Part shown: positions 36,293 to 48,504 of the stretch, piece after piece
How the letters are laid out: each line of letters opens with the position of its first letter
Position numbering within the stretch: the first letter of the stretch is position 1
DNA from: Eucommia ulmoides
Lineage: Eukaryota; Streptophyta; Magnoliopsida; Garryales; Eucommiaceae
DNA length: 64,000 bases
Direction of reading: 5' to 3'
NCBI GenBank assembly: GCA_016647705.1
Contig: CM028332.1
Span: 28,339,300 to 28,403,299, forward strand
Translations under genes and position numbers: made by a program
Notes under the pieces: model-generated
Databases searched by the model: none
What the model was told of the DNA's origin: nothing
Seen by the model: the letters and a program-made list of their open reading frames with translations, nothing else

Positions 36293-36539
36293 AGAGATGG
36301 TTGCGGCTATGAAAATGTAGTGGAAATTAGTGGCTGTGAAAATGAATCATGGGATGGGAAGTAGGGTTTGTTTATGTTATATGAGGGTATTGTTGTCCAT
36401 CTAATCATACTTATTCAAGTGTCAAGGATCAAATGTTAAGAATGTATCTACGGAGGTTTATAAAATAACGTTTTTGCTTAGAAAGATTATTGAGAAGAAA
36501 GAGTGTGAAATATGGGCTAAACATTAAAAATCCATTAAA

Positions 36540-38245
36540 AAATAATATAAAAAAATATAATATATAGAAATTATGAATATCAAATAATATATACTATGAT
36601 AGTAAATTTACAAAAATTAAATTAAAGAAATAATATAAAAAAATATAATATACGCAAATTATAGATATTAAATTCACAGAAATTATACAAATGATATATA
36701 GACATTAAATTTATTAATAATAATGAAGTATTAAATTAAAAAATAATATAAAGAGAAATATAATATATTGATATTATGAACATTAAATATATGAAAATTA
36801 TAAAAATAATATGTGAAAATTAAATTTAGTAATAATACTGAAACATTATATTCATAGAAATTAAATTGAAGAAATAATTTAAATTTAAACATATAATATA
36901 CAGAAATTATGGATATTAAATTTACTAAAATTATAGAACAAATATATGAAAATTAAAGAAATAATATATGGACATTAATTTAGTAATAATACTAAAATAT
37001 TAAATATATGGAAATTAAATTTAAAAAATTAATATGAAAGAAGAGTTATAAATACGACACTTATGAAAATTATAGAAATGATATAACATTAAATTTTTTA
37101 ATGATATTGAAACATTAAATTTATAAAAAAGAAATAATATAAACGAGAAAATATAATATTTAAAAATTATGGACTTTAATTTACGAATATTATAAAAATA
37201 ATATATTTATATTAAACTAAGTAATAGTGCAAAAACATTAAATTTAAAAAAATTAAATAAAAAAATAATATAAAGAAATTATGAACATTAACTTCAAAGA
37301 AATTATTGAAATAATATATGCTCATTAAATTAGTAATAATAACGAAACATTAGATTTATAGAAATTAAATTAAAGAAATATTATAAAAAAGAATTTAGTA
37401 ATAATACTAAAATACTAAATTTATAAAATTAAAAAATTTAAAAAATGATATGAAAGAGGAAATATAATATATGGAACTTATAGACATTAAATTTATAAAA
37501 TTATAGAAATAACATAACATAACATAACATTATATTTATTAATAATATTTAAACATTAAATTTACAAAATTAAAATAAAGAATAGTAATGAACGAAAAAA
37601 CATAATATATGGAAATCATGGACTTTAATTTACATAAATTATAGAAATAATATATGTCCACAATTTAGCAATAATGTAAAAATATTAAATTTACAGAAAT
37701 TAAATTAAAAATAATATAAAAGAAAAAATATAATATACATAAATTATGGACATTAAGTTCATGAGAATTATAGAAATAATATATACTCACTAAATTCAGT
37801 AATTATACAGAAACATTAAATTTACAGAAATCAAATTAAAGAAATAATATAAAAGATGATATATAATATATATAAATTATGGAAATTAAATTTACAGAAA
37901 TTGTAAAAATAGTATATTAATATTAAATTTACTAATAATACTAAAATATTAAATTTACAAAAATTAAATTAAAAATAAAATATAAAAGAGCAAATATAAT
38001 ATACGAAAATTATGAATATTAAATTTACAAAAATTATAAAAATAACATATGGATATCAAACTTAGTAATAATAAATTTAAAATAATTTAAATTTAAAAAA
38101 TAATATAAGTGAAAAATATAATATACAGAAATTATTAACATTAAATTTACGAAAATTACATAAACAAAATATGGATATTAAATTAATGATACTGAAACAT
38201 TAATTTATTAAAATTAAATTAAAAAAATAATATTAAATTATATTC
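36540..38245. repeat. Degenerate ~130-bp AT-rich satellite (about 13 units)
   Basis: A marker such as AAATATAATATACAGAAATTATGG recurs in variant form near 37457, 37597, 37723, 37860, 37990 and 38117, giving a period of 126-140 bp. Each unit also holds GACATTAAATTTA and GTAATAATACTGAAACATT segments. A smaller block of the same repeat lies at 34410-34690. No coding potential. Confidence 0.75.
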
Positions 38246-38256
38246 AGTTATTTTAC

Positions 38257-38278
38257 ACTTGTGCCTCCAAGCACGAGT
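38257..38278 (+). terminator. Helitron 3' hairpin
   Basis: ACTTGTGC, loop CTCCAA, GCACGAGT, one G-T pair in the stem, followed after 6 bp by the terminal CTAG. In Helitrons this hairpin marks the end of rolling-circle transfer; it is not a transcription terminator. Confidence 0.75.
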
Positions 38279-38288
38279 AATCCCCTAG

Positions 38289-38615
38289 TTTATAAATAAA
38301 ATAGAAAGGGAAAAGGGGGAAAAAATCTACATATATTATCCTAACTAATAACGCAAATTACCCCAATCAAATTAAAATATCAATTTTTGAATTACATTTA
38401 ATCCCATTTTTTAAAATCAAAATTTCTAGATGACTGATTTATCCCCCCCCCCAAAAAAAAAAAATTCACCTATTTTAGAAATTGAGTAGATATAATTATT
38501 TTTAAATATCATCGCCAAAAGATCATGACATATATATTTGATATATATGGTGCAACCATTCAAATTTCTGTTTGAAAAAATATAGGATTCAAAATAGAAT
38601 TTTACTGTTTCTTTA
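38289..38615. other. Short intergenic stretch between Helitron and copia LTR
   Basis: AT-rich with a C8-A11 run at 38445-38463. Nothing recognised. Confidence 0.5.
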
Positions 38616-40649
38616 TATTAAATCCAATAATTTGATGGACAATTAAGTGTTGATTTTTTTATGTGACTAATATTTTTTCTAAGTGATTTCAGATTTATAA
38701 GTCCGTGTAATTTAAGAAGAGGAATCGTCAAGGAAATGTAGCGGGTGCAAAATGAAAATGATGAAGATGTAAAGAGTTTTGAAGATATTGAAGACAATTA
38801 GGTGAAAACAACTCTTTACTTATATATTCTTAATGCAATCTGAGTTAGGATCAAGCACGATACTTTAAAATGAATTAATCTTATGTGTGTTATGATTAAA
38901 TTAGGGGTTTTAAGTGTGTGTTTTGATGTGCTAAATATGTGAAATAGTTTTGGTTAAGGACCTAATTGAAAAATTGATTTTAATGCTTAAAATGATAAGT
39001 TTTCGAGTCAATTCGGTCAACCGATAAAAGGGATTAGTCGACTAACCAAAACAATATGTTTTGAAAATGGTAAAGGTGACCTACTAGTTCATTCGGTCAA
39101 CTGGCAACATGGGTCAATCAACCGATGTGAACAGTAGCTGAAATTGGATGAAGGAGGGGCCTTCTGGTCCAATCAGTCAACTGACCGGACCAGCACAATA
39201 GTCAACAAAATGACAATTGTGAGTTATCGGTCAACCGACAACGATGTATCGATTGACCAACTTGGTCAATCAAAAAGTTTGACTGATCTTTTTTTGTTAA
39301 TTCAATTCGATTTTGATGGTTACAGAGGAGGTTTTTAAGGGGATTTGAAATATTTTCGTTATCTACCATCAAATATATATGATTCATATTTAATTGGTTC
39401 ATTTAATTAAAGTAATTTAATACTTTTTATTTCAATGGATTTCGATTTAAAAAAGTTTCATGGACCAAAATGAGTTTTTCCAATAATATTTTTAAATGAA
39501 AAAGATTTATTTTAAACATATACAATATATGGGGTTTTGGGGTATCATTTAATGATATAATATTTGAAAATTAGTCGTTGGATGTCTAGTTTTAAGTCTA
39601 TTTAAAGAGGCATGCGGGATTGAGTTTACATACATCAAGAACATCGGTCTTCTATCATTTTAAGAGAGATGTTGCTGTCGATATTTGTTAGTGAGATTAT
39701 GGTTGAAGTTCTTGATCTAAAACGTTTGTTGCTTGTGTCACTGGTTTGTGTTGCTTATTGCGAAATTGTTATTGTTTTCGGTGAATCCCAATGAAATCCT
39801 TCCAAGCTTTATTTACTACTTTCTTAGATTATTATTAATTCATTACTTGGTTAAGGTATTTTAGAAAAATCGTTTTCAAACTTAATTCATGAAAATCTTT
39901 TAAACGATTTTTATTGAAAATCTGGTTATGTACTAGTTGTGTGCTACCCGTTATTTTTTGTAATCAGATTTATTTGCCTCAGATTATATTTATCACATAG
40001 TTATAATTTGGGACATTAATTGAGTATATCTATATTAAGGTGGTAGAAGCTTCTTATGGGAAAAAACTTTGCTATTTTTATATTTGCGAGTTTGAGCGGA
40101 GTAGACACGTTTGGGTCAATGTCTAATCAGGGTAGTTAGGGTTTCGATCTTTTCGTGTAAAAAAGATTAGGGTTTGATTTTTGTCCTGTAAAAAATATTA
40201 GGTTAGTTTTTTCCCTTGAAAAGATTAGGTTTTAATTCTTCCTGTAATAGAATTAAATTGTGATATTAAAGGTTCGTCCTAAACCTGCAAAAAGAATAAG
40301 TGTGATAGTGTGTAAATGTTAATTCTGAGTCTGTGAAAAGAATTGAGATTATAAGATTTTGGTTCCTATCTGTGAAAGGAATCAGGGGTTTAGTGGATTG
40401 CAAATCTCCGTGGAGTTAGGGAGACTTGACATAGGTAAGAGTAGTTTGTCGAATCAAGATAATTGTTTGTGTGCTACACTATTTATTTTTTTCTAATTGT
40501 TTGAGTGTGCATTTATATTAAACACATTTTCATTGCTAATCAAGATAATAATCAATTTAGGATAATTGAGATTTTATGTTTAAATGTCTAATTATTTAAA
40601 TTTTTAACTACCCAATTCACCCCCTCTTGGGTAGCTTTTTTGACCAACA
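38616..40649 (+). mobile_element. 5' LTR of copia element C
   Basis: Starts near TATTAAATCCAATAATTTGATGG (decayed TGTTGAATCC) and ends GACCAACA at 40649. Its first ~100 bp match the short 3' LTR remnant at 53604-53706. It holds the GGTCAACCG-type repeats (39010-39270) and TATTTAAAGAGGC as a possible TATA region (about 39600). About 2.03 kb. Confidence 0.85.
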
Positions 40650-40668
40650 ATTGGTACCCGAGCTAGTT
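40650..40668 (+). other. Primer-binding site of copia element C
   Basis: ATTGGTACCCGAGCTAG follows the LTR end directly. It resembles the usual TGGTATCAGAGC complement of initiator tRNA-Met with mutations. Confidence 0.65.
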
Positions 40669-40905
40669 TAGCTCATTTGGCTTAACATCCTAGCTAAAAA
40701 GATCACATGGCACACCACGTAAACACTCTAGGTAAGAGACAATTTATGCATCGTCCTCCTTTGTTCGCAGGTGATAACTATTCATTTTGAAAGGACAGAA
40801 TGATCTTCTTTCTTCAAGTCACTAACTATGATGTGTGGCTGCCCATTGAAGATGGTCAATTCATTCTTAAAGAGAATGGAGTGATTAAGAATAAAGAACA
40901 GTTGA

Positions 40906-43750
40906 TGTAAGACCCTAATTTGAGCACGTACATAATTTTAGTTGCATTTTAAAGTATTTAGAAAAATACGGGGTGGAAATGTGACATTTAATATTTAAAT
41001 TAAAAGTTTAGGGGTCAATTAGCAATTTTAGAAACATTCATTTTAAATTTTGGGGTTTAAATGGCAACTTAAAGGAAGTTAGGGGAAGAGCGACGTGGCA
41101 ATGCAAGGGATTAGGGAGATCCACTATGATCATGCATATAAATTCATCCATGCAAATCGTGATCATAAAACATGAAAAGAAGGAACGAGAAAACAGAGAA
41201 GAGAGAGAAAGAGGATCGGAGGTAAAGTGTTTGGTTGGTCCGATGGGTGTCGTCGGTGCTGTTTGTGATCGCCGGCGATGTGTGTGTTCGTCGTATCTTG
41301 GTATGTGTTGCTGTGTGTGTGGGTGTATTTGATCAAACGTGGGTGTGTGTGTGTGATTGTGGGTGTGTTTCGTTTTCTGTTCATTGTCGCCGGTGTGTGA
41401 GGGCGTGATCGTCGTTGTTTTGCTCGACGGAGTGGGTGTGTTCGTCACCGGTCGACTGTGTATGTGTGTGTCGATGACAGTATATGTGTGTGTGTGTGTG
41501 TGTGTTGTTTTGACTACGTGTGTGTGAAGGTGTGTGCGTTTGTGTTGTTCAAACGTCGGTGTGTATGTGTATGTGTCGTCGTCGGAGCTGTGGGATGTTG
41601 TCCTGCGGTGAGTGTTTCGTGTGGGTGTGTGGTCCATTCATCCGTCGTGGGTGTGTGGGCATGATCGGAGCAGTGATCGGCGAGGAAACTCATCGGGGCG
41701 GCGACGCATCAAAACAGAAATAGGAGAGAGAGAGAGAGAGAGAGAAAAAAAATTGAACAAAGCAGGGGGCGTTCGCCGTAGCGGTGAGATCCGTCGCCGC
41801 GGCAGTGGGGATCTAGCGACCAAAACAGAAGCGGGAAAGAAGGAGAAAGAAAGAAAGAAGAAGAAAAAAAAAAGGAAATCCAATAAAAATAAAAAACTCG
41901 AAAATCCAATCTCTCGGCTGCAAGCGATTCGAAACAGGTAAAAATTTCAATTGGTTATTATTCTCGTTAATTAAATTAGTAGCATTAAAAGTTTCGCAAT
42001 CGTAATAGTAATTGTCATAACCGTGACGATAATTTTTGCAACCGTTATAAATTTATAAAGCTAACGTTAACATAGGGAACTAGGGTAACTAATAATTTAG
42101 CATAACTAAATTTGGGGAATTATCAAATTTAGGGCATGCGTTGCATGTTAGGTTATTTTAAATAAAATATTAATTTAGGCCCTATCGCTATTAGGTTCAC
42201 AGGTGTCAGCATCCTGGTAGGTTTTGGATGGTGATAGTTTTGTAGTGCAAAAATCGAGGTAAGTGTACTGTCTTCTATGTAAATTTACAAATCTTATTTT
42301 CGTATAAATTGTAGAAAATATGCTTATTTTAAATGGACAATTTTGCAACTTATATGGATCAAGTTGGTTTTAAAGGTAGAAAATTATTTTTTGGATCCAG
42401 TGGTTTTAAAGGTGGAAAGATGATTTTTGGATCAAGTCGGTTTTTAAGGTGAAAAATGATGTTTGGTCCAACTATGCCATAGTTTCTTCTCGCTAGGTGG
42501 GTATGACCTACGAGATGTAGATTTTTTTCTCGTTAGGCGGATATGACCTACAAGATGTGGATTTTCTTCTTGTTAGGAGGTATGACCTAAGAAATGTGGA
42601 TTTTCTTCTCGTTAGGCAGATATGACTTATGAGGCGTGGATTTCCTTCTCGTTAGGCGGATATGACCTACGAGATGTGGATTTTCTTCTAGTTAGGCGAA
42701 TATGACCTACGAGATATGGATTTTCTTCTCGTTAAGCGGATATGACCTACGAGAAGTGGATTTTCTTCTCATTAGGCAGATATGACCTACGAGATGTGAA
42801 TTTTCTTCTCGTTGGGCAGATATGACCTACAAGATGTGGATTTTCTTCTCGTTAGGCAGTGTGACCTACGAGATGTAGATTTTCTTCTCGTTAGGAGGAT
42901 ATGTCCTACGAGATGTGAATTACCTACTAGGCAAAGTCCTGCAAGGTGGTTTGACCCGTCAGGAGTGCAAAACCTGCGGGTGGTACGGTACCATTGTAAC
43001 TCCCGATCGTGAGGTAAAAACGATCATATGGCTAATAGGAGAGGATGTGGGGAGTATTATACATTATGTTGAAATGTTTGGACTGATTGGTTTAAAATAC
43101 TTGGATAGGTTGATTTAAAATAACTGGACTAACTGATTTAAAATATTTGGATTGGTTAACTTAAAATATTTGTATTGGGTGTTTTAGATGTATTATTTCT
43201 TTACATTGATGGCTGTTGGAAATTGGTTTTAAATATGGTATGTGATGTACGGTATTATCTTTATAGTATTCTATTTCATTTGTGGCAATGGAACTAGATT
43301 TTTAACCGGGTATGTGACTATAAAATATTATATTATATTTTGAAAGATGGTATTTAACATTTGTGCTTGATCCATTAAATATTTTTTATTATGAAGACAG
43401 TATATCGATAAAAAAAAAAAATTGATTTCAGGTACCGCAGTTAGGAGTTGGTCCACTACTGGCACTAGGTTGAGTCCGGTAGTAGTGTCGTGTTGGAGGT
43501 AAGCCGATCGGATGTGAACCGCGGAAGGTTCAGGTACTCTTATGTTTTTGAGTTATGAATATTTGGGACCGGTATGTTCTCAAATATTTGGATATGGGTA
43601 GATATATATTTTTGGAAAAAAAAAAACTTTTACAGTCGTGCAAGTGGGTATGTGTATATGTATGTATAGATATTCGTGGATTCGTCAAGTAGTGTCAGGT
43701 CGATGTCACGCCCGACCTTAGGTGACGGGTGGTCGGGGTCGAGTGTGACA
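40906..43750 (+). mobile_element. 5' LTR of gypsy element C (2.85 kb)
   Basis: TGTAAGACCCTAATTTGAGC... to GAGTGTGACA. Contains a GT-rich region (about 41270-41640) and a tandem array of 11 units of ~40 bp (42483-42925). No gene: the open frames in the GT-rich part are low-complexity on both strands. Confidence 0.88.
42483..42925 (+). repeat. 40-bp tandem array in the gypsy C 5' LTR
   Basis: Eleven units built on TTCTCGTTAGGCGGATATGA and CCTACGAGATGTGGATTTTC, 38-40 bp each. The 3' LTR has five to six units of the same array (48505-48735). Confidence 0.92.
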
Positions 43751-43770
43751 TTTTTGGTATCAGAGTCTAG
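43751..43770 (+). other. Primer-binding site of gypsy element C
   Basis: TGGTATCAGAGTCTAGG directly after the LTR end, complementary to the 3' end of initiator tRNA-Met, as is usual for plant chromoviruses. Confidence 0.8.
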
Positions 43771-44339
43771 GTTATCGGTTCTGTAGACATGTCAGTTTGT
43801 CGAGCCAGTGGTGGACCATGAGATAGGGTGTCGATAGGTTGGTTCGGCACGTGAGTGGTAGTTACTGCATTGCATTGGATAGTACATTGGCGTCGTGCAT
43901 GGTTAATTGTTTTGTTGGCAAGTAGTAGGTGCAACAAAATTGTGATAGTATTTGTCAGTGGATTGGGTAGTGTTGTCCGTAGTAGTGGGGGACGGATTAC
44001 GTTGGGGGGGGGGGGAGGGTTCTAGTGGTTTTAAATATTAAATTATTACTGATAAGTAATCATCTTTGGATTACTTGACATTGGGATTCACTGTGGATAG
44101 TACTTAATGTTTTAGTTGTTAAACCAATAGTGTGACAGAGCACACTTAAGATGGATTAGTAGACAACGCCTTATTGGTATTATAGGACTACACAACACAT
44201 TATGTTACTATTTGATATACATGAATTCTACCCTAGAGTACAACATTCAAGGGTGTGCATAAAACTGCAATACTAAGGAAACCTTGCAATTTTATTAGAG
44301 GAGGAGTTCATATTCTTGGAACAAGAGAAGATGATTGTT

Positions 44340-44860
44340 CGGCAATATGAAATTAAATTCGATGTCCTGTCCCGATGAAATTAAATTTGATGTCCTGTCC
44401 CAATGTGCTCCTGATTGGGTAAAAATGGAAAAGACAAAATGTAGGCGATTCCAAAAAGGATTTAATTTAGAAATACGTTTTCGGTTGACGGGCAGGCGGA
44501 TCAAAAGTTATGTGGAATTAGTAAACACAGTGAAATTTATAAAGAATTATGTGCGAGAAGCAGCTGAGTAATGGGAGTCCGTGTTGATAGTTAGTGCATA
44601 TAAAGATGGTCCACTTCGTATTGGTAATAGAGAATCGTCGGCAGATCTATTACCCTTGAGTATTCATGATTGTGATATGATACCGGGTATGGATTTGCTA
44701 CCCGGTTATCATGCCACGGTAGATTATTTTAAAAATGAAGTTACTTTTCGGGTCTCAGGCGAGTCAAAGTTTGTGTTTCAAGGAGACATAACCATTACCC
44801 TAATTAGTTTGATTTCACTCCTGGGGGCTAGAAAATTAGGAAAGATTGAATGTTAGGGAT
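44340..44860 (+). pseudogene. Gypsy element C gag stub fused to protease remnant
   Basis: A capsid-type scrap (KCRRFQKGFNLEIRFRLTGR and KSYVELVNTVKFI) runs to REAAE and then passes directly into VSAYKDGPLRIGNRE and the C-terminal protease half (DMIPGMDLLPGYHATVDY). The zinc knuckle and the protease DSGA active site that should lie between are absent. The minus-strand relative at 2207-5880 has the same junction. Confidence 0.75.
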
Positions 44861-44901
44861 ACCTCGTATATGTATTTGACTCCAAGCAAAATGAAGTTTA
44901 G

Positions 44902-45740
44902 GTGGCGGATATTCCAGTGGTCAGAGATTTTTCTGATTTGTTTCCAGAAGAATTGTTAGGGTTGCTAGTGGATAGGGAGATGGAATTCGCTATCGAGTTA
45001 CTTCCAAGAACTGATCCGATATCAATTCCACCCTATCGTATGGCGCCTACCGAGCTGAAGGAATTGAAAACCCAGTTGCAAAACTTGTTAGACCGTGGGT
45101 TTATCAGACCTAATATTTCTCCGTGGGGAGCCCCAGTGTTATACGTGAAGAAGAAGGACGGCACATTAAGGATGTGTATTGACTACCGGCAGTTAAATAA
45201 AGTGACGGTTCGTAATAAATACCCGTTGCCAGAATTGATGATCTATTCGACCAACTACAGAAGACCAGTGTGTTTTCCAAAATAGATCTTCGATCAAGAT
45301 ATCATCAGCTGAAAGTTAGAGACAATAACATGGCAAAGACGGCATTCCGTACAAGGTATGGGCATTACGAATTCTTGGTTATGCTATTCGGGTTAACGAA
45401 TGCCCCTGCTGCCTTTATGGATTTGATGAATCGTATCTTCCAACCTTATCTAGATCAATTTATTATCGTGTTCATTGATGATATACTGATCTATTCTCAA
45501 AATGGAGAAGAGCATGCAGAGCATCTCCAGATTGTGTTGCAGACGTTGTGAGAGAAACAATTGTATGCCAAATTCAGTAAATGTGAGTTCTGGTTGGATT
45601 GAGTGGTATTCTTGGGGAATGTTATCTCAGGAGATGGTATTCAGGTGGATCCAAATAAAGTCGAGGCCGTAGTGCAATGGGAGAGGCCGAAGAGTATGAT
45701 CGAAGTTCGAAGCTTTTTGGGTTTGGTGTGTTATCATCAT
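44902..45740 (+). pseudogene. Gypsy element C reverse transcriptase
   Basis: From the [17 protein letters not shown] linker through [20 protein letters not shown] and [16 protein letters not shown] to the active-site block FIDDILIYS (about 45472). A frameshift near 45285 and stops at about 45549 and 45601 break the frame. EVRSFLGL marks the end. Confidence 0.9.
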
Positions 45741-46690
45741 CGGTTTGTGTAGGGATTCTCTGTTATAGCCGTCCCGTTGACCCGATTGACCCGTAAAGAA
45801 TCCAAATTCGAGTGGCCTGATAAATCTGAGCAGAGTTTTCAAGAGCTAAAGAACAGACTGATATCTGTGTCAATACTCTCACTTACGACTGAAGGTGGTG
45901 GTTTTGTAATCTACAGTGATGTGTCACATCAGGGACTAAGGTGTGTACTGATGCAACATGGTCATGTGATTGCATACGCCTCCCGATAACTAAAGAATCA
46001 TGAGCATAATCACCTGGCGCATTAATTGAAATCGGTGGCAATTGTGTTTGCCTTGAAGATCTGGAGACATTACCTGTATAGCGAGACTTGTGAGATATAC
46101 ATCGACCACCCGAGTTTGAAATACTTGTTTACTCAGAAAGAACTAAATCTGAAGCAGAGACGTTGGATAGAATTAATCAAGGACTATGATTGTACTATCT
46201 ACTATCACCTTGGGAAGGCCAATCTTGTGGCGGATGCTTTGAGTCAAAAATCGGCGGGTTCGGTCGCACACATTCAAGTTGTTCATACCAATCTATATAC
46301 TAAGTTGAGATCGTTAAGAGTTCAGTTGGCGGTTGGTCAGACGGCAGCGTTGCTTGCGACTTTAACTTTGAGGCCGACATTAATCGACTGTATTATAGAA
46401 GCACATAAGTCGGATAGCCAACTCGGGAAGATCAGAGATGAAGTAGAGAGTGGTTACAGAGCTAACTATCGTATAAGGGATAATGATGAAACCTTGATGG
46501 TTGGAAATAGATTATGTGTGCCTGATGACGTCAATCTGAAGAAGGATATCTTGGAGGAAACGCACAACTCAACATACGCAATACACCCAGACAGTACCAA
46601 AATATATTGGGATCTGCAAGAACTCTATTGGTGGAATAGAATAAAATTGGAAATTGCTGAAATTGTTGCCAGGTGTCTTGGTTGTTAGCA
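45740..46690 (+). pseudogene. Gypsy element C RNase H and integrase zinc domain
   Basis: RNase H blocks FVIYSDVSHQGL, GHVIAYASR and [14 protein letters not shown], then the HHCC zinc domain (about H-x-H in [11 protein letters not shown] and a CLGC pair near 46674-46685). Stops at 45990 and 46024. Confidence 0.85.
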
Positions 46691-47824
46691 AGTCAAGATC
46701 GAGCACCAACGTCCAGGTGGGTTGTTACAGCCTCTACCTCTTCTAGAGTGAAAATGAGAGTATATCACGATGGATTTCATTTCGAGATTACCCCGTACCC
46801 GAAAGGGACATAATTCTATCTGCGTAATTATTTATAGACTTACTAAATCTACTCATTTTTTGGCCATAAAAATGATGTACTCTCTTGATAAGTATGCCCA
46901 AATTGTATATTGATGAGATTATTCGGTTACATGGTGCACCGGTTTCTATAGTGTCGGGCAGAGATCCGAGGTTTACTTCGAAGTTTTGATCAAGTCTTCA
47001 AACTACTCTAGGTACCAAACTGAAATTTAGTACCGCTTTTTATCCTCTGACTGACAGTCAATTAGAGCGCACAATCCAGACGTTGGAGGATATGTTGAGA
47101 GGTGGTATTCTGGAATTTCCCGATAGCTAGGATGATCACTTGATGTTAATGGAATTTGTCTATAATAACAGCTACCATTCGACAATCGAGATGACACTGT
47201 ATAAAGCGTTGTATGGCAAGAGATGTAGGACTCCAGTCTAACAAACTGGACTGAAGTAGGGGAAAAAAATTGTTGATGCCGGATATCGCCCAAATAACAA
47301 CAGACAAATTAAAGGTAATTCAAGAAAGATTGAAAATTGCTCAGAATCGGCAAAAGAGTTATGCTGACAAGTGAAGGCGAGAGTTGGAATTTGAAGTAGG
47401 GGATCATGTGTTTTTGCGTATATCCCCGTGGAAGGGCATAATGAAGTTCAGGAAGAAAGGGAAGTTAAGTCCGAGATACATCGGGCCATATGAAATCTTA
47501 GAACGGGTTGGCGCGATAACTTATCGACTTGGCTTACCACCAAAATTGTCCAGATTATACGACTTTTTCCACGTGTCAATGCTTAGAAAATATGTGGCAG
47601 ATCCTTCACATGTGTTGACTTCTCAGCCAATCGAGTTAGAAGAGGATTTGACATACGGTGAGGAGCCAGTTCAGATTTTAGGTCGTAAAGATCAGGTGTT
47701 GCGGACGAAAACGATTCCATTAGTGAAAGTGTTGTGGCGCAGTCATTCGATAGAGGAGGCGATGTGGGAGCGAGAGGACGAGATGACGGACAGATATCCG
47801 CACTTGTTCGATCAAGATAACTAA
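46690..47824 (+). pseudogene. Gypsy element C integrase core, GPY/F and chromodomain
   Basis: The core (about 46700-47300) is riddled with stops but still shows ITPYPKGT and INKL-type pieces. From 47384 a frame runs to the end: DHVFLRISPWKG, the GPY/F motif RYIGPYEILERVG, and a chromodomain-like tail KVLWRSHSIEEAMWERED ending HLFDQDN. The tail places it with plant chromoviruses, probably the Tekay/Del type. Confidence 0.85.
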
Positions 47825-48070
47825 AATTCCGGGACGAAATTTCTTTTAGGAGGGAAGGGTTGTAAGACCCTAATTTGATCGCGTACATAATTTTAGTTTC
47901 ATTTTAGAGCATTTAGGAAAATACGGGGTGCAAATGTATCATTTAATATTTAAATTAAAAGTTTAGTGGTCAATTAGCAATTTTAGAAACATTCATTTTA
48001 AATTTTGGGGTTTAAATGGCAACTTAAAGAAAGTTAGAGGAGGATAATGTAATTTGGAAAAAACAATTTA

Positions 48071-48136
<66 letters not shown>
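48071..48136. repeat. (AT)n microsatellite in the gypsy C 3' LTR
   Basis: About 33 AT repeats, absent at the matching place in the 5' LTR. Confidence 0.95.
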
Positions 48137-48137
<1 letters not shown>

Positions 48138-48504
48138 CAGAGAGAAGGAGGAGCGACGTGGCAACGCAAGGGATTAGGGAGATCCACTATAATCATGCAA
48201 ATAAATTCATCCATGCAAATTGTGATCATAAAACATGAAAAGAAGAAACGAGAAAATGGAGAAGAGAGAGACAAGATTGGAGGTAAAGTATTTGGTCGGT
48301 CCGGTGGGTGTCGTCAGTGGTATTTGTGATCGCCGACGGTGTGTGTGTTCGTCGTGTGTTTATGTGTTGTTGTGTGTATAGGTATATTTGATCAGATGTG
48401 TGTGTGTGTGTGTGAGTGTGTGAGAGTGTGGGTGTGTGTGGGTGTGTGTGAGTATGGGTGTGTTCGATTTTTGAGGTGGAAAGTGATGTTTGGTCCGACT
48501 ATAC

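Larger units (their letters stand above)
34708..36461. mobile_element. Possible TIR element carrying gene fragments inside the Helitron
   Basis: The edges show degenerate inverted similarity over ~85 bp: left ATAAACCCTCAGCTAC, and right reversed ATAAACCTCCGTAGATAC, continuing through TTTAGTCCCCAGA versus TTTGATCCTTGACA. This suggests a Pack-MULE-like element nested in the satellite. No clear 9-bp target duplication was found, so a simple Helitron capture is equally possible. GC content is higher than in the array around it. Confidence 0.35.
34185..38288 (+). mobile_element. Non-autonomous Helitron, both termini present
   Basis: The 5' end is A|TCTATATAATAAAACAGG (TC at 34185), the form seen at plant Helitron 5' ends. 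The 3' end is CTAG (38285-38288) followed by T, so insertion is between A and T with no target duplication. An 8-bp stem ACTTGTGC/GCACGAGT with a 6-base loop (38257-38278) sits 6 bp before CTAG, the rolling-circle terminator arrangement. No Rep/helicase gene is present in its 4.1 kb. Inside are two blocks of a ~130-bp AT-rich satellite (34410-34690 and 36540-38245) around a more GC-rich gene-fragment block (about 34700-36480). Confidence 0.72.

Noticed and set aside
42483-42925. Regular ~40-bp repeats considered as a CRISPR array
   Set aside because: Units are contiguous with no unique spacers, in a plant LTR, and shared with the partner LTR.
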